Below, piece by piece: positions 13,227-21,931 of a DNA stretch of 64,000 nt. The stretch comes from Nocardioides salarius (lineage in GTDB: Bacteria > Actinomycetota > Actinomycetes > Propionibacteriales > Nocardioidaceae): contig NZ_JAFBBZ010000001.1 of assembly GCF_016907435.1 (NCBI RefSeq), forward strand, positions 2,790,001 to 2,854,000. Reading direction: 5' to 3'. The position numbers were made by a program, and so were the translations under genes. Below the pieces are notes generated by a model. That model saw only the letters and a program-made list of their open reading frames with translations. It was not told where the DNA came from and made no database searches. Every line of letters starts with the position of its first letter. Position 1 is the stretch's first letter.

Positions 13227-14410
13227 CGCTGCTCCTCGATCGTCGTCTGGGTGCGGGAGGACCGCGAGGTCACCAGTCCGGAGTCGTCGGAGCCCTGGGC
13301 CGGCGGGTAGCGGTAGCGCTCACCCAGCTCGACGACCTCGAAGTCGGTCAGGTCGAGGCCCTGCAGCTCGTTGCCGTCGATGAGGCCCGAGGTGACGTCG
13401 CGCTGGGCGTAGAGGGTGGGGACCTCGGCGCGGTCGACCACGATGGCGCCGTAGGTGCGCAGCGCCAGCACGATCGCGTCGGCCATCCGGCGCTGCTGGT
13501 CGCTGAGCGGGATCAGCTTGCCGGTCGCCGGGTCGCGCGGGCGCTCGGGCACCACGTCGGCCCGCAGCCGGATGCGGGCGCCCTCGGGCAGCGAGTCGGC
13601 CGACCCGTTGCCATCGGTGGAGGAGGCCGGCTGGACGAAGACGTTCTGCGCCGGGCCGGGCAGGCTGATGGCCAGGGCGTGCTCGATCAGGCCCGCCTCG
13701 AGCTCGCCGGGGCGGATCAGGCCGGCGAAGAGCGGCAGCCCCGATCCGCGGGCACTGACCTCCTGCGGGTCGCTGAAGCCGGGTCCGTCGAGGTCCCAGC
13801 GCTTCATGTAGTGGTAGGAGATCGACCCGTCGTCCTCGCGCCGGGCGCGCCACAGGTCGTAGGCGACCGACTCGGTGGTGTCGAAGACCGTGAACCAGCC
13901 GTCGTACCTCGGGTCGGGATGGATGTCGTCCGGGATGTCGAGGGTGATCTCGTCGTCGCCGTCGCCGCACTGGGACTGCCGGCACACCACGGCGGTGGGG
14001 TCGCCGCCGGCCACGACCGGCACGGTCCAGGCCTCGGTGTTGATGTAGATCGGGTCGGTGATCGTCTCGGTCTGCACCCGCACCGAGTCGCCGTCCTCCA
14101 CCACGCCCTCCCGGACCTGCGCGCGCAGGATGAGCTTGTCGGAGGCGGGGTCGACCGCGGCGCCGTCGACCCGCTCGTTCCACGGCGAGTCGGCACCGAA
14201 GTGGCGCCGCTCGGCCACCACCACCCCGCCGTCGGCGCCCACCACGGTGGCCGGGCCCGAGGTGGCTCCCGCGGTGACCACGACGTCGCCGTCGGGGGAG
14301 CGGCCCGAGTCGGTGCCGTCGGAGCCGCCGCAGGCGCTGAGCCCGGCGAGCAGCCCGGTGGCGAGGCCGGCGGCGCCCAGACGGGTGCGGGTGCGGCGGG
14401 TGGTGCTCAT
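13223..14410 (-). CDS. Lipoprotein of unknown function (SPWNE motif)
   Basis: This is a 395-residue lipoprotein with lipobox LSAC and the acylated Cys at residue 27. The mature region contains FGADSPWNERVDG and DPIYINTEAWTVPVV near residues 70-130. These resemble a family of actinobacterial extracytoplasmic proteins that I recall as having a SPWN motif, but I cannot name a characterised member. A C-X5-C pair (VVCRQSQCG) may form a disulfide. The long central part is soluble and beta-rich. It is coupled on both sides by 4-nt ATGA overlaps. The position between a Pro/Glu-rich cytosolic protein and a PstS-like lipoprotein suggests a cell-surface partner of the glycosyltransferase. Confidence 0.7.
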   Translation of the reverse strand: MSTTRRTRTRLGAAGLATGLLAGLSACGGSDGTDSGRSPDGDVVVTAGATSGPATVVGADGGVVVAERRHFGADSPWNERVDGAAVDPASDKLILRAQVREGVVEDGDSVRVQTETITDPIYINTEAWTVPVVAGGDPTAVVCRQSQCGDGDDEITLDIPDDIHPDPRYDGWFTVFDTTESVAYDLWRARREDDGSISYHYMKRWDLDGPGFSDPQEVSARGSGLPLFAGLIRPGELEAGLIEHALAISLPGPAQNVFVQPASSTDGNGSADSLPEGARIRLRADVVPERPRDPATGKLIPLSDQQRRMADAIVLALRTYGAIVVDRAEVPTLYAQRDVTSGLIDGNELQGLDLTDFEVVELGERYRYPPAQGSDDSGLVTSRSSRTQTTIEEQR

Positions 14411-15111
14411 CGTTCTCCTCCGGGAGGCGGCGGGCCGCCCAGGTCGAGGTCGGCGCCCAGGCGCGCGACCACGTCGGCGATGGCCGCCAGGCGGGCGCCC
14501 TCGTCGTCGGGCTCTGCTGGGCCGGTGCGCGCGCGGGCCGCCGTCACGATGGAGTGCGCCTCCCGCCGCGCCTGGAGCCGGAGCAGCTCTGCGTCGAGCT
14601 CGGCCTGGGCGGTGATCAGCTCGCAGCGCCGGGCGACCTCCTCCTCGACGGCCGCCAGGTGGGCCAGGGTGGCGGCGCGGGCGGCCTCGATGCGCTGCAC
14701 GGCGACCCTGGCCACCTCGGCGACGTCGACGTGGAGCACCGGCTCGGGTGCTGTGCGGCGGTCCGGGTCGGGGACCGGTGCCAGACGGGGCAGGTGCGCC
14801 AGCATCGTCTCCAAGGCGTCCGGGGGGACCACCACGGGCTCCGGGTCCGGCTCCGGCTCGGGGCCGGGCTCCGGGTCCGGCTCGGGCTCGGGCTCGGGGG
14901 CAGCGTCCTGCTCCGCGGGAGGCTCGGCGTCCGCAGCGGGCTCGGGCGGAGCCTCGGACCGGGGCTCCGGCTGGGGCTCCGGCTGGGGCTCGGGCGGTGC
15001 CTCGGGCGCCAGGCGGTGGGTGAAGTCGACGCGACCGATCCGGGCGCTGCGGGCGGCAGCGAGGATGTCGTCGAGCGAGGGCGGCGGGCTCACCGCGGTG
15101 GTCGTCTCCAT
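14407..15111 (-). CDS. Pro/Glu-rich coiled-coil protein
   Basis: This encodes 234 residues with no signal peptide or membrane helix, so it is probably cytosolic. A short N-terminal helix (SLDDILAAARSARIG) is followed by a Pro-Glu repeat tract at residues of about 37-95, built from PEP units. A helical, Ala/Arg/Glu-rich coiled coil follows at about 125-195. The architecture is like proteins that bridge membrane machines to the cytoplasm. The start is ATG at 15111, sharing one base with the upstream stop (TGATG). The stop overlaps the next ATG. Function unknown; operon context suggests an accessory subunit of the glycosyltransferases. Confidence 0.65.
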   Translation of the reverse strand: METTTAVSPPPSLDDILAAARSARIGRVDFTHRLAPEAPPEPQPEPQPEPRSEAPPEPAADAEPPAEQDAAPEPEPEPDPEPGPEPEPDPEPVVVPPDALETMLAHLPRLAPVPDPDRRTAPEPVLHVDVAEVARVAVQRIEAARAATLAHLAAVEEEVARRCELITAQAELDAELLRLQARREAHSIVTAARARTGPAEPDDEGARLAAIADVVARLGADLDLGGPPPPGGER

Positions 15112-16802
15112 CAGGGGGCCTCCTCGTCCTCGGGCAGCACCGGCGGGGCGGGGTCGGGGTCGAAGCCCGGCGGCACGGCCACCAGGGTGTAGCGCTCGGT
15201 GCGGTAGACGCTGGTCAGCGCCGGGTCGTCGCCGCGGGCCGCCTCGGGGTAGCGCTTGGTGAGCAGGTCGGCGTCGCTGGTGGAGAGCAGCAGGTAGTCG
15301 ACGTGCGCGACCGGGTCGGCCGCGGCCTCCTGCCAGGGCCCGTCGGAGGCGTCCACCCGGTCGAAGAACAGGTCCGGTCGACCGGTGAAGAGCATCACCG
15401 CGTAGGTCTGGGCGTTGTCGGTGAGGATCGAGCCGGTGCGCTTGACGTTGTCGCGGATGAAGGCGGCCATCGCCTGCTCGTCGACGACCCCCACGACCTG
15501 GCCGTCGAGGGTCCGGGCGCCCTCCTGGCTCTGGCCGGTCGAGACCGCGGCCGCGAAGACGGCCTCGAGGTTCTGGTGCTGGTAGCTCTTCATCGCCTGG
15601 AGCGTCCAGGGCACGCTGAGCAGCAGCCCGACCACCAGCAGCGCGCCCACCAGCGTGGCGCCGTCGCCGGCCGAGCGGGCCAGCCAGATCGCGCCCACGG
15701 TGGCCAGCAGCAGGATCGGCAGCGCGTTGCGCATCGCCATCGGGGAGTCCGAGAGGCCCAGGACCACCGCGAAGCCGGGGGAGAGGACCGCCACGGCCAG
15801 CAGCACCCCCAGCCAGAGCGCGAAGGTGTTGGCGCGGGCCAGCCCCGCGAAGACGAGCGCGGGCAGCACGACGATGGCGATCGGAGCGCCGAAGAGCACC
15901 AGCTCGCCGGTGTGGCGGGCCAGCTCGACGAAGGTGAAGCTCTCGGTCAGCGCGGTCGAGGCGTCGCTGGCCGAGGTGATCCAGGCGATCGGGTTGCCGA
16001 GCAGCAGCAGGTTGAAGACGGTCCACAGCGCGATCACGTAGACCGTCGGGGCGGCGAAGCCGATGGTGGTGCCCTCGACCTCGGTGCCGTCGGCGCCCAT
16101 CCGGGCCAGGACCGCACCGATGAGCACGGCGCTGACCAGGAACCACAGCAGGCTGCTGTAGCCGGCCAGCGCGGCGACCGAGTAGGCCAGGCCCGCGATC
16201 ATGACGAAGCGGATGTCGGCGGTGACGTACCAGGCGAACAGCGCGCCGAGGGCGGCGACCACGAAGCACATCCAGATGATGTGGCGCGCGCCGCCGGCGG
16301 CGTACAGGGCCAGCAGCGGGTTGGCGCCGAGCGCCAGGAGCACCGCGACCCGCAGCGGCGCCGCCACGGTGGCGCGGCGCAGCATCGTGTTGAGGACGAC
16401 CATGGTGAAGGCGGCGAAGAACGCCGAGGTCAACGGCACGATGACCAGGGAGCGGGCCAGGGCCGGCACCAGCGTGAGCGGCGAGACCAGCAGCGTGGCC
16501 AGGGGCGGGTAGTCGAAGCCGAGCGCGGAGAGCTTGGCGGGGTCGTTGTGCCAGATCATCAGGGCCCGGTTGAGCCGGTCGAGGCTCTCGAAGCCCACGA
16601 CGTGCTGCTGGACCACCAGCCAGTAGCCGAACCAGGCGTAGGCCAGCGAGAAGAACGCGAAGACCAGCAGGCTCTCCCACGGGCGGCGCGGCACGTCGAC
16701 GGGCCGACGGCCCACCGACTGCACGATGCCGGCCAGGCGGTCGCGGTGGGCCACGACCGGGGTGCTCGGGGTGGGCGGACCCGGCTCGACGGTGAGGCTC
16801 AT
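15111..16802 (-). CDS. Multi-spanning GT-C-like glycosyltransferase
   Basis: The product has 563 residues with about eleven hydrophobic helices. The topology and the early loop motif FDYPPLATLLVSPL resemble GT-C glycosyltransferases, which use lipid-linked sugar donors and act outside the membrane. A soluble C-terminal part of about 130 residues follows the last helix. No full mannosyltransferase signature is certain, so this is a fold-level assignment. The start is ATG at 16802 sharing one base with the GT2 stop. Such pairs of a cytosolic-facing processive GT2 and an outward-facing GT-C fit assembly and decoration of a surface polysaccharide. Confidence 0.65.
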   Translation of the reverse strand: MSLTVEPGPPTPSTPVVAHRDRLAGIVQSVGRRPVDVPRRPWESLLVFAFFSLAYAWFGYWLVVQQHVVGFESLDRLNRALMIWHNDPAKLSALGFDYPPLATLLVSPLTLVPALARSLVIVPLTSAFFAAFTMVVLNTMLRRATVAAPLRVAVLLALGANPLLALYAAGGARHIIWMCFVVAALGALFAWYVTADIRFVMIAGLAYSVAALAGYSSLLWFLVSAVLIGAVLARMGADGTEVEGTTIGFAAPTVYVIALWTVFNLLLLGNPIAWITSASDASTALTESFTFVELARHTGELVLFGAPIAIVVLPALVFAGLARANTFALWLGVLLAVAVLSPGFAVVLGLSDSPMAMRNALPILLLATVGAIWLARSAGDGATLVGALLVVGLLLSVPWTLQAMKSYQHQNLEAVFAAAVSTGQSQEGARTLDGQVVGVVDEQAMAAFIRDNVKRTGSILTDNAQTYAVMLFTGRPDLFFDRVDASDGPWQEAAADPVAHVDYLLLSTSDADLLTKRYPEAARGDDPALTSVYRTERYTLVAVPPGFDPDPAPPVLPEDEEAP

Positions 16803-18952
16803 CAGTGCCCACCCGCCTGCGGCTCGTTGAGGCCGTGCTCGGTCTTCTCCCAGTAGAACGGGTTCGTGAAGAGCTGGATGAAGCCCTTCCAGGCGGCCCA
16901 GCTCATCAGACCCCAGTACAGCGGTGACAGCAGGGCGGTGCGGGTGATGCCGAACTCGCCGCGCTGCAGGCTGCCCGCGACGTTGAGGTAGACGAAGACG
17001 AAGTTGCCCACGAAGAGCATCGCGCTGGCGGCGTAGAAGACCAGGCCCGGGAAGAGCTGCTGGATGAATCCGGCCTGCGTGAGCACGTAGAGCGTCGTCA
17101 GGCCCCAGAAGACCGGGTTCATCAGCAGCACGAAGGCACTGCCCATGGTGAGGTTGAAGGACAGGAAGCCGCGCACCCCGGTCTGGCTCAGCAGCGCCAC
17201 CGGGTTGCGCATGTGCACCAGCCAGGTCTGCATGTAGCCCTTGATCCAGCGGCTGCGCTGACGGACCCAGTTGGGCACCTGCGAGTTGGCCTCCTCCAGC
17301 GTGGTGGAGTCGATCATCGCGGTGCGGTAGCCCTCGCGGTGCAGCCGGATGCCGAGGTCGGCGTCCTCGGTGACGTTGAAGGGGTCCCAGGCGCCCAGGT
17401 CGCGCAGCACGTCGGTCTTGAAGTGGTTGGAGGTGCCGCCCAGCGGGATGGGGGACTCCGAGGCACCCATCGCCGGCAGCACCAGCTCGAAGTGCATGGA
17501 GTACTCGTTGGCGAACCAGGCCGTCAGCATGTTCTGGCCCTGGTTGAAGTAGTTGAGCTTGGCCTGCACGCACACGACGTTGCCGGGCACCCGCTCGAAG
17601 GCCTTCACGGCCTTCTTGAGCTGGTCGGGGTCCGGGCGGTCCTCGGCGTCGAAGATGACGCACAGCGACCCGGTGGACAGCTGCAGGCCGTAGTTGCAGG
17701 CCTTGGGCTTGGTCTTGGGCTGGGCGTCGGGGACCACGACCAGGTGGAAGTGGGGCGGCAGCCGCATCCCGCGGATGGTCTCGATCGTCTCGAGGTCGTC
17801 CTCCTCGCACAGCAGCTTCACGTCGAGGCGGGTGCGGGGGTAGTCGAGGGCGTTGATGTCGCGCACCAGCCGCCCGACGATCGCGGCCTCCTTGTAGAGC
17901 GGCACCAGGATCGTGTAGACGGGCAGCTGCCGCTCGTCGATCGCGGCGACCTCCTCGTCGGTGATGTCGGTCTCGAGGTGCGTGCCGAGGGCCCGCAGCG
18001 TCAGGCGGAGCTTGTAGACCGAGACCAGCAGGTAGACGACGCTGGCGATCCCGACCAGGCCGATCAGCGTGCCCATCGGCCACAGCAGCCCGCAGAGCAC
18101 GGTGACGACGATCGCGATGACCAGCACGGCCTTCTGGGTCGAGGAGATGACCACGTGCGCCGAGGACTCCGGGGCGTTCTCCATCAGGTGCAGCGTCGAG
18201 ACGTCGGCGTAGTGCTCGGAGTGGATGCGCTGCAGGAGCTGGTCGAGCTCGGTGCGGTTGGCCAGCAGCTGGCGCACGGGCTGGCCCAGGGCGGACTCCA
18301 CGTCGCGCAGCGCCGTGCCGGCGATGGGCCGGGCCACCGCCAGCAGCACGACGCCGTCGGTCTCGGCGACGGGAGCCACCTGGAGGGTCCGGGCCAGCGG
18401 CTCGGGCAGCCGGCGGGCCACGTCGGGGTCGGGCTCGAAGTCGGCCAGGCCCACGCGCTGCATCTGGTGCAGCTCCGACAGGGCGGCCACCAGGACGTCC
18501 TCGTCGATGGCCTCGTGGGCCACCAGGATGTCGCCGAGCGGGTCGCCGGTGCGCGAGTACTCGACCATCGCACGCTGCAGCTGCTCGTCGGTGACCAGGC
18601 CGCTGCGGGTCAGCATCTGAGCCATCTGGACCCGGGCCCGGCGCGCCGCGGGGCTCTCCACGTCGCCGTCCACGGGCGGGTGGGCCGCATCGATGGCGGC
18701 CATGATCTCGTTGGCGGTGTGGCGCACCAGCAGGACCGGTGCGTCGACGCGCTCGGCCACCACGTGCTCGGTGATCCGGTCGGTCGGGTCGGCGGCGGCG
18801 ACCAGCACCTGTCCGTCGACGACGGCGTAGGCCAGCACCCGGAAGGTGCGGCAGATGCCCTCGGGCAGGAGCCGGGTGAGCTCGGCGTCGACGCCGTCGC
18901 TGAGCCGGGCCGACGCGGTCTGCGTCGCTGCGCGGCTCTGGGTGGTGGTCAT
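16802..18952 (-). CDS. Processive family 2 glycosyltransferase with MshEN-like N-terminus
   Basis: The product has 716 residues. Residues of about 28-92 and 108-250 resemble GspE/MshE N-terminal regions, with LVTDEQLQRAM and PLGDILV matching the MshEN helical repeat. The first RLG of the c-di-GMP motif reads QMA here. Two membrane helices lie at about 273-313. The GT2 domain carries a DXD-like FDAED (434-438), TED (528-530) and QRSRW (565-569), the QXXRW hallmark of processive synthases such as cellulose or hyaluronan synthase. Several C-terminal helices would form the export channel. It probably polymerises a glycan from a nucleotide sugar and threads it through the membrane. ATG at 18952 overlaps the upstream stop. 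Confidence 0.85.
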   Translation of the reverse strand: MTTTQSRAATQTASARLSDGVDAELTRLLPEGICRTFRVLAYAVVDGQVLVAAADPTDRITEHVVAERVDAPVLLVRHTANEIMAAIDAAHPPVDGDVESPAARRARVQMAQMLTRSGLVTDEQLQRAMVEYSRTGDPLGDILVAHEAIDEDVLVAALSELHQMQRVGLADFEPDPDVARRLPEPLARTLQVAPVAETDGVVLLAVARPIAGTALRDVESALGQPVRQLLANRTELDQLLQRIHSEHYADVSTLHLMENAPESSAHVVISSTQKAVLVIAIVVTVLCGLLWPMGTLIGLVGIASVVYLLVSVYKLRLTLRALGTHLETDITDEEVAAIDERQLPVYTILVPLYKEAAIVGRLVRDINALDYPRTRLDVKLLCEEDDLETIETIRGMRLPPHFHLVVVPDAQPKTKPKACNYGLQLSTGSLCVIFDAEDRPDPDQLKKAVKAFERVPGNVVCVQAKLNYFNQGQNMLTAWFANEYSMHFELVLPAMGASESPIPLGGTSNHFKTDVLRDLGAWDPFNVTEDADLGIRLHREGYRTAMIDSTTLEEANSQVPNWVRQRSRWIKGYMQTWLVHMRNPVALLSQTGVRGFLSFNLTMGSAFVLLMNPVFWGLTTLYVLTQAGFIQQLFPGLVFYAASAMLFVGNFVFVYLNVAGSLQRGEFGITRTALLSPLYWGLMSWAAWKGFIQLFTNPFYWEKTEHGLNEPQAGGH

Positions 18953-19203
18953 CGCGTGCCCGTCCCGAAGCCGTGGGCGGCCGCCTCGTCGTCGACGTGC
19001 GCGGCCGAGGCTCCGCCGCCGGCGCGCTCGCCGCGCGACCTGGTCGCCGACCAGCCGAGGAAGGCCAGCAGCAGCACGAGCAGCGGGGCGATGAGGAAGC
19101 CGATGAAGACGGCGACGAAGACCACCAGGGTCGCCACGACCCCGATCGCTGCTGCTCCCACGGACTTGCCGTTGGGTGCTGATGTCGACACCTGGAGCGC
19201 CAT
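18949..19203 (-). CDS. Small membrane protein, first gene of the coupled operon
   Basis: The 84-residue product has a hydrophobic block from about residue 16 to 52 that could span the membrane twice, and a charged Gly/Arg-rich tail. A strong ribosome-binding site (GGGAGGGAGAGG) precedes ATG at 19203. The stop overlaps the glycosyltransferase ATG by 4 nt. No family recognised. A gap of 168 bp separates it from the GH5 gene upstream. That gap holds only a weak 6-bp hairpin, so either an operon promoter or read-through from GH5 is possible. Confidence 0.65.
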   Translation of the reverse strand: MALQVSTSAPNGKSVGAAAIGVVATLVVFVAVFIGFLIAPLLVLLLAFLGWSATRSRGERAGGGASAAHVDDEAAAHGFGTGTR

Positions 19204-19371
19204 CGGACCTCTCCCTCCCGGCCCCGGCCTGCCGCCGACGCCGCGGCCCCGACCGGGACCGCGAACCCAACGTAGGGCGGCCGGTGCTGCGTGCTGGGAA
19301 CAGATCGTCCACGCCCGGGTAACAGGACGGGGCCCGTGGCCACCAAGGTGGCAACGCCCGGGCGCGGGCTC

Positions 19372-20538
19372 CTACGAGGCGCGCATCCAGGAGCGGGCCA
19401 GGCGTCCCCACGCGGTCGGCTCGCCGCTGAGACCGCGGCCCAGCGACATCGGGTCGCCGGCGTGGTCCGCCCACACCCAGAACAGCGCGCCGACGTCGTG
19501 CTGGTCGGCCCAGTCGAGGTAGCCCTCCACCCAGCCGTCGAGGGGGTCGGTGGCGCCGAGCTCGCTGGTCAGCACCGGGACGGTGCGCGCCAGCGGGGCC
19601 AGCACGTCGTCCCAGCACCCGCGGTCGGCGCACTCCTTGAAGTCGTAGGCGTGGAAGGCCGCCACCAGCTGGTCGTCGTCGGGGGCGAACTCGGACCAGC
19701 GCGACAGGTCGTTGGCGTAGTCCAGCCCGCCGAGCAGCACCGGCTGCTCCGCACCGGCCGCGCGGATCGCGTCGACCACGGCCCGCATGCCCTGGGCGGC
19801 GTACGTCGTGCGGCCGGTCGTGGCGGTCCGGTCGTCCTCCGCCGGCGCGGCGCAGCCGCCGTCGCGCCAGCACTCCCAGGTCAGGTCGAAGACCAGCCGG
19901 TCGGTGGCGTCGTAGCGGGAGTACGGCTCGTTGAAGGCGTCGAACATCACCGACGGGTTGTCGGCGTGGGTCTCGGCCACCGAGCGCCAGAACGCCAGGG
20001 ACTCCGCGTCGGGCATCGCCAGGTTGCCGAACTCGGGGGTGCCGATGCGTTTGCGGCTGTGCAGGTCGAGCACCACCACCAGTCCCTCGGCGTTGAGGGC
20101 CTCGACGAACGCGCCGACGTGGGCGCGGTAGCCCGCCGGTGTCCGCTCGGCGTACTCGTCGCTGACCGGGGCGGCGCGGGTGCCCAGCCAGCAGTCCTGG
20201 TTGAGCGGCAGGCGCACCGTGTCGGCGCCCCAGGCGGCGATGGCACGGGCCTGGGTGGCCATCGGGTCGGTGCCGCCGGCCTCGAGCGAGGAGAAGCCCC
20301 AGCCCTGGGCGCAGGCGTACTCGAGGCTGCTCCAGTTGACCCCCCGCGGTACCCAGGGACGCCCGGTGCGCTGGTCGACGAGGCGGTTGCCCTCGACCAC
20401 CGGCCGCGGTGCGGCGGAGAGGGCCGAGGCCGGCTCGCGGTCGAGGACGCGGACCACGACCACCGCCGAGACGGCCGCAACGAGCAGCAGCAGGGCAGCG
20501 CCCAGCACCAGCAGGACGCGCACGGGCGGTCGGCGCAC
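19372..20538 (-). CDS. Glycoside hydrolase family 5, membrane-anchored or secreted
   Basis: The 388-residue product has an N-terminal hydrophobic segment at about 7-31 without an obvious cleavage site, so it may stay anchored outside the cell. The GH5 catalytic features are FNEPYS (acid/base Glu) and LTSELGA (nucleophile Glu), with the substrate-lining FHAYDF between them. Cellulases, mannanases and endo-glycoceramidases share these motifs, so the substrate is open. The start is GTG at 20538, preceded by AGGAGGGGGG. It lies on the same strand just upstream of the polymerising glycosyltransferase operon. Polysaccharide synthases often have a partner hydrolase, as BcsZ accompanies cellulose synthase. 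Divergent from the iron-type dehydrogenase gene. Confidence 0.85.
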   Translation of the reverse strand: MRRPPVRVLLVLGAALLLLVAAVSAVVVVRVLDREPASALSAAPRPVVEGNRLVDQRTGRPWVPRGVNWSSLEYACAQGWGFSSLEAGGTDPMATQARAIAAWGADTVRLPLNQDCWLGTRAAPVSDEYAERTPAGYRAHVGAFVEALNAEGLVVVLDLHSRKRIGTPEFGNLAMPDAESLAFWRSVAETHADNPSVMFDAFNEPYSRYDATDRLVFDLTWECWRDGGCAAPAEDDRTATTGRTTYAAQGMRAVVDAIRAAGAEQPVLLGGLDYANDLSRWSEFAPDDDQLVAAFHAYDFKECADRGCWDDVLAPLARTVPVLTSELGATDPLDGWVEGYLDWADQHDVGALFWVWADHAGDPMSLGRGLSGEPTAWGRLARSWMRAS

Positions 20539-20591
20539 GACGCCCCCCTCCTGTGCCGTCGGCTCGGGAGATCCTACGACCGAACCGGGCC

Positions 20592-20597
20592 TAGGGT
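20592..20597 (+). promoter_or_regulatory. -10 element of a leaderless start
   Basis: TAGGGT ends exactly 7 nt before ATG 20605 and no Shine-Dalgarno sequence is present, so transcription probably starts at the start codon. Confidence 0.45.
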
Positions 20598-20604
20598 GTG
20601 GCCC

Positions 20605-21873
20605 ATGAGCGAGACCGTCTTCACCTACGCCGCCCCCGCGCTGAAGTTCGGCACCGGCGCCTCCGCCGAGATCGGCCACGACCTGCTGGGCCACGGGGCC
20701 CGCCGGGTGCTCCTGGTCACCGACCCCGGCGTCGCCGCGACCGGGGCGCCCGCACGCATCGCCGAGCAGGTCACCGCCCGCGGCCTCGAGGTGACGACGT
20801 ACGACGGCGTGCACGTCGAGCCCACCGACGAGTCGATGGCGCACGCGATCGCCTTCGCGCGCGACGCCGGCCCCTTCGACGCGATCCTGGCCGTCGGCGG
20901 CGGCTCGGCCATCGACACCGCGAAGGCGGTCAACCTGCTGACCACCAACCCCGGTGAGCTGATGGACTACGTCAACGCGCCGGTCGGCAGGGCGCAGGCG
21001 CCGGTCAACCGGCTGCTGCCGCTGGTGGCGGTGCCGACCACCACCGGCACCGGCTCGGAGAGCACCACCATCTGCGTGCTCGACGTGCTCTCGCTGCACG
21101 TCAAGACCGGCATCAGCCACCCGGCGCTGCGCCCGACGATGGCGGTGGTCGACCCGGCCCTGACCATGGGCCAGCCGACGATGGTCACCGCGGCGGCCGG
21201 GATGGACATCCTGTGCCACGCCCTGGAGAGCTGGACCGCGAAGTGGTTCGCCGACTTCGACGCCAAGACGCCCGAGCAGCGGGTGCCCTACTGCGGGGCC
21301 AACCCGATCGCCGACCTGTGGTCGGAGAAGGCGATGTCGCTGCTGGCGACGTCGTTCCGCGCCGCGGTCGCCGACGGCAGCGACGTGGTGGCGCGCGAGC
21401 AGATGGCGCTGGCCGCCACCTTCGCGGGGCTGGGCTTCGGCAACGCCGGCGTGCACATCCCGCACGCCAACGCCTACCCGGTCGCCGGCCGGGTGCGCGA
21501 CTACCGGCCCGAGGGCTACCCGCAGGACGAGGCGATGGTGCCGCACGGGATGGCGGTCACGCTGACCGCGCCCGAGGCGTTCCGCTTCACCTACGAGGCC
21601 TCCCCGGAGCGGCACCTGGCCGCGGCCCGGCTGCTCGACCCGACGCTGGGCTCCTCGGCCACCGGCCCCGACGTGCTGCCGGACGTGCTGGCCACCCTGA
21701 TGCGCGACATCGGCATCCCCAACGGGCTCGCCGAGGTCGGCTACGGCGAGGGCGACGTCGACGACCTGGTCGACGGGGCCCTCAAGCAGCAGCGGCTGCT
21801 GGCCACCGCGCCCCGCGAGGTGCGCGCCGAGGACCTCGCCGCGATCTTCCGCAGCTCCATGCGGCACTGGTGA
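20605..21873 (+). CDS. Iron-containing alcohol dehydrogenase, hydroxyacid-oxoacid transhydrogenase type
   Basis: The 422-residue protein of the group III alcohol dehydrogenases has the nucleotide-binding GGGSAIDTAKA (98-108), PTTTGTGSE (145-153), and candidate metal ligands D201 and H205 plus later His residues (HIPHANAYPVAG, HGMAV). The overall length and the AMVPHGMAVTLTAPEAF block resemble the hydroxyacid-oxoacid transhydrogenase ADHFE1. That enzyme oxidises 4-hydroxybutyrate while reducing 2-oxoglutarate to D-2-hydroxyglutarate. Substrate assignment is an inference. The downstream YdiJ-like gene begins 58 bp after the stop. Confidence 0.8.
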   Translation: MSETVFTYAAPALKFGTGASAEIGHDLLGHGARRVLLVTDPGVAATGAPARIAEQVTARGLEVTTYDGVHVEPTDESMAHAIAFARDAGPFDAILAVGGGSAIDTAKAVNLLTTNPGELMDYVNAPVGRAQAPVNRLLPLVAVPTTTGTGSESTTICVLDVLSLHVKTGISHPALRPTMAVVDPALTMGQPTMVTAAAGMDILCHALESWTAKWFADFDAKTPEQRVPYCGANPIADLWSEKAMSLLATSFRAAVADGSDVVAREQMALAATFAGLGFGNAGVHIPHANAYPVAGRVRDYRPEGYPQDEAMVPHGMAVTLTAPEAFRFTYEASPERHLAAARLLDPTLGSSATGPDVLPDVLATLMRDIGIPNGLAEVGYGEGDVDDLVDGALKQQRLLATAPREVRAEDLAAIFRSSMRHW

Positions 21874-21931
21874 GACCAGGCGCCGTGAGACCGGGCGCCG
21901 CGGCTCACCGGCCCTCCGCGACAATGGAGGC

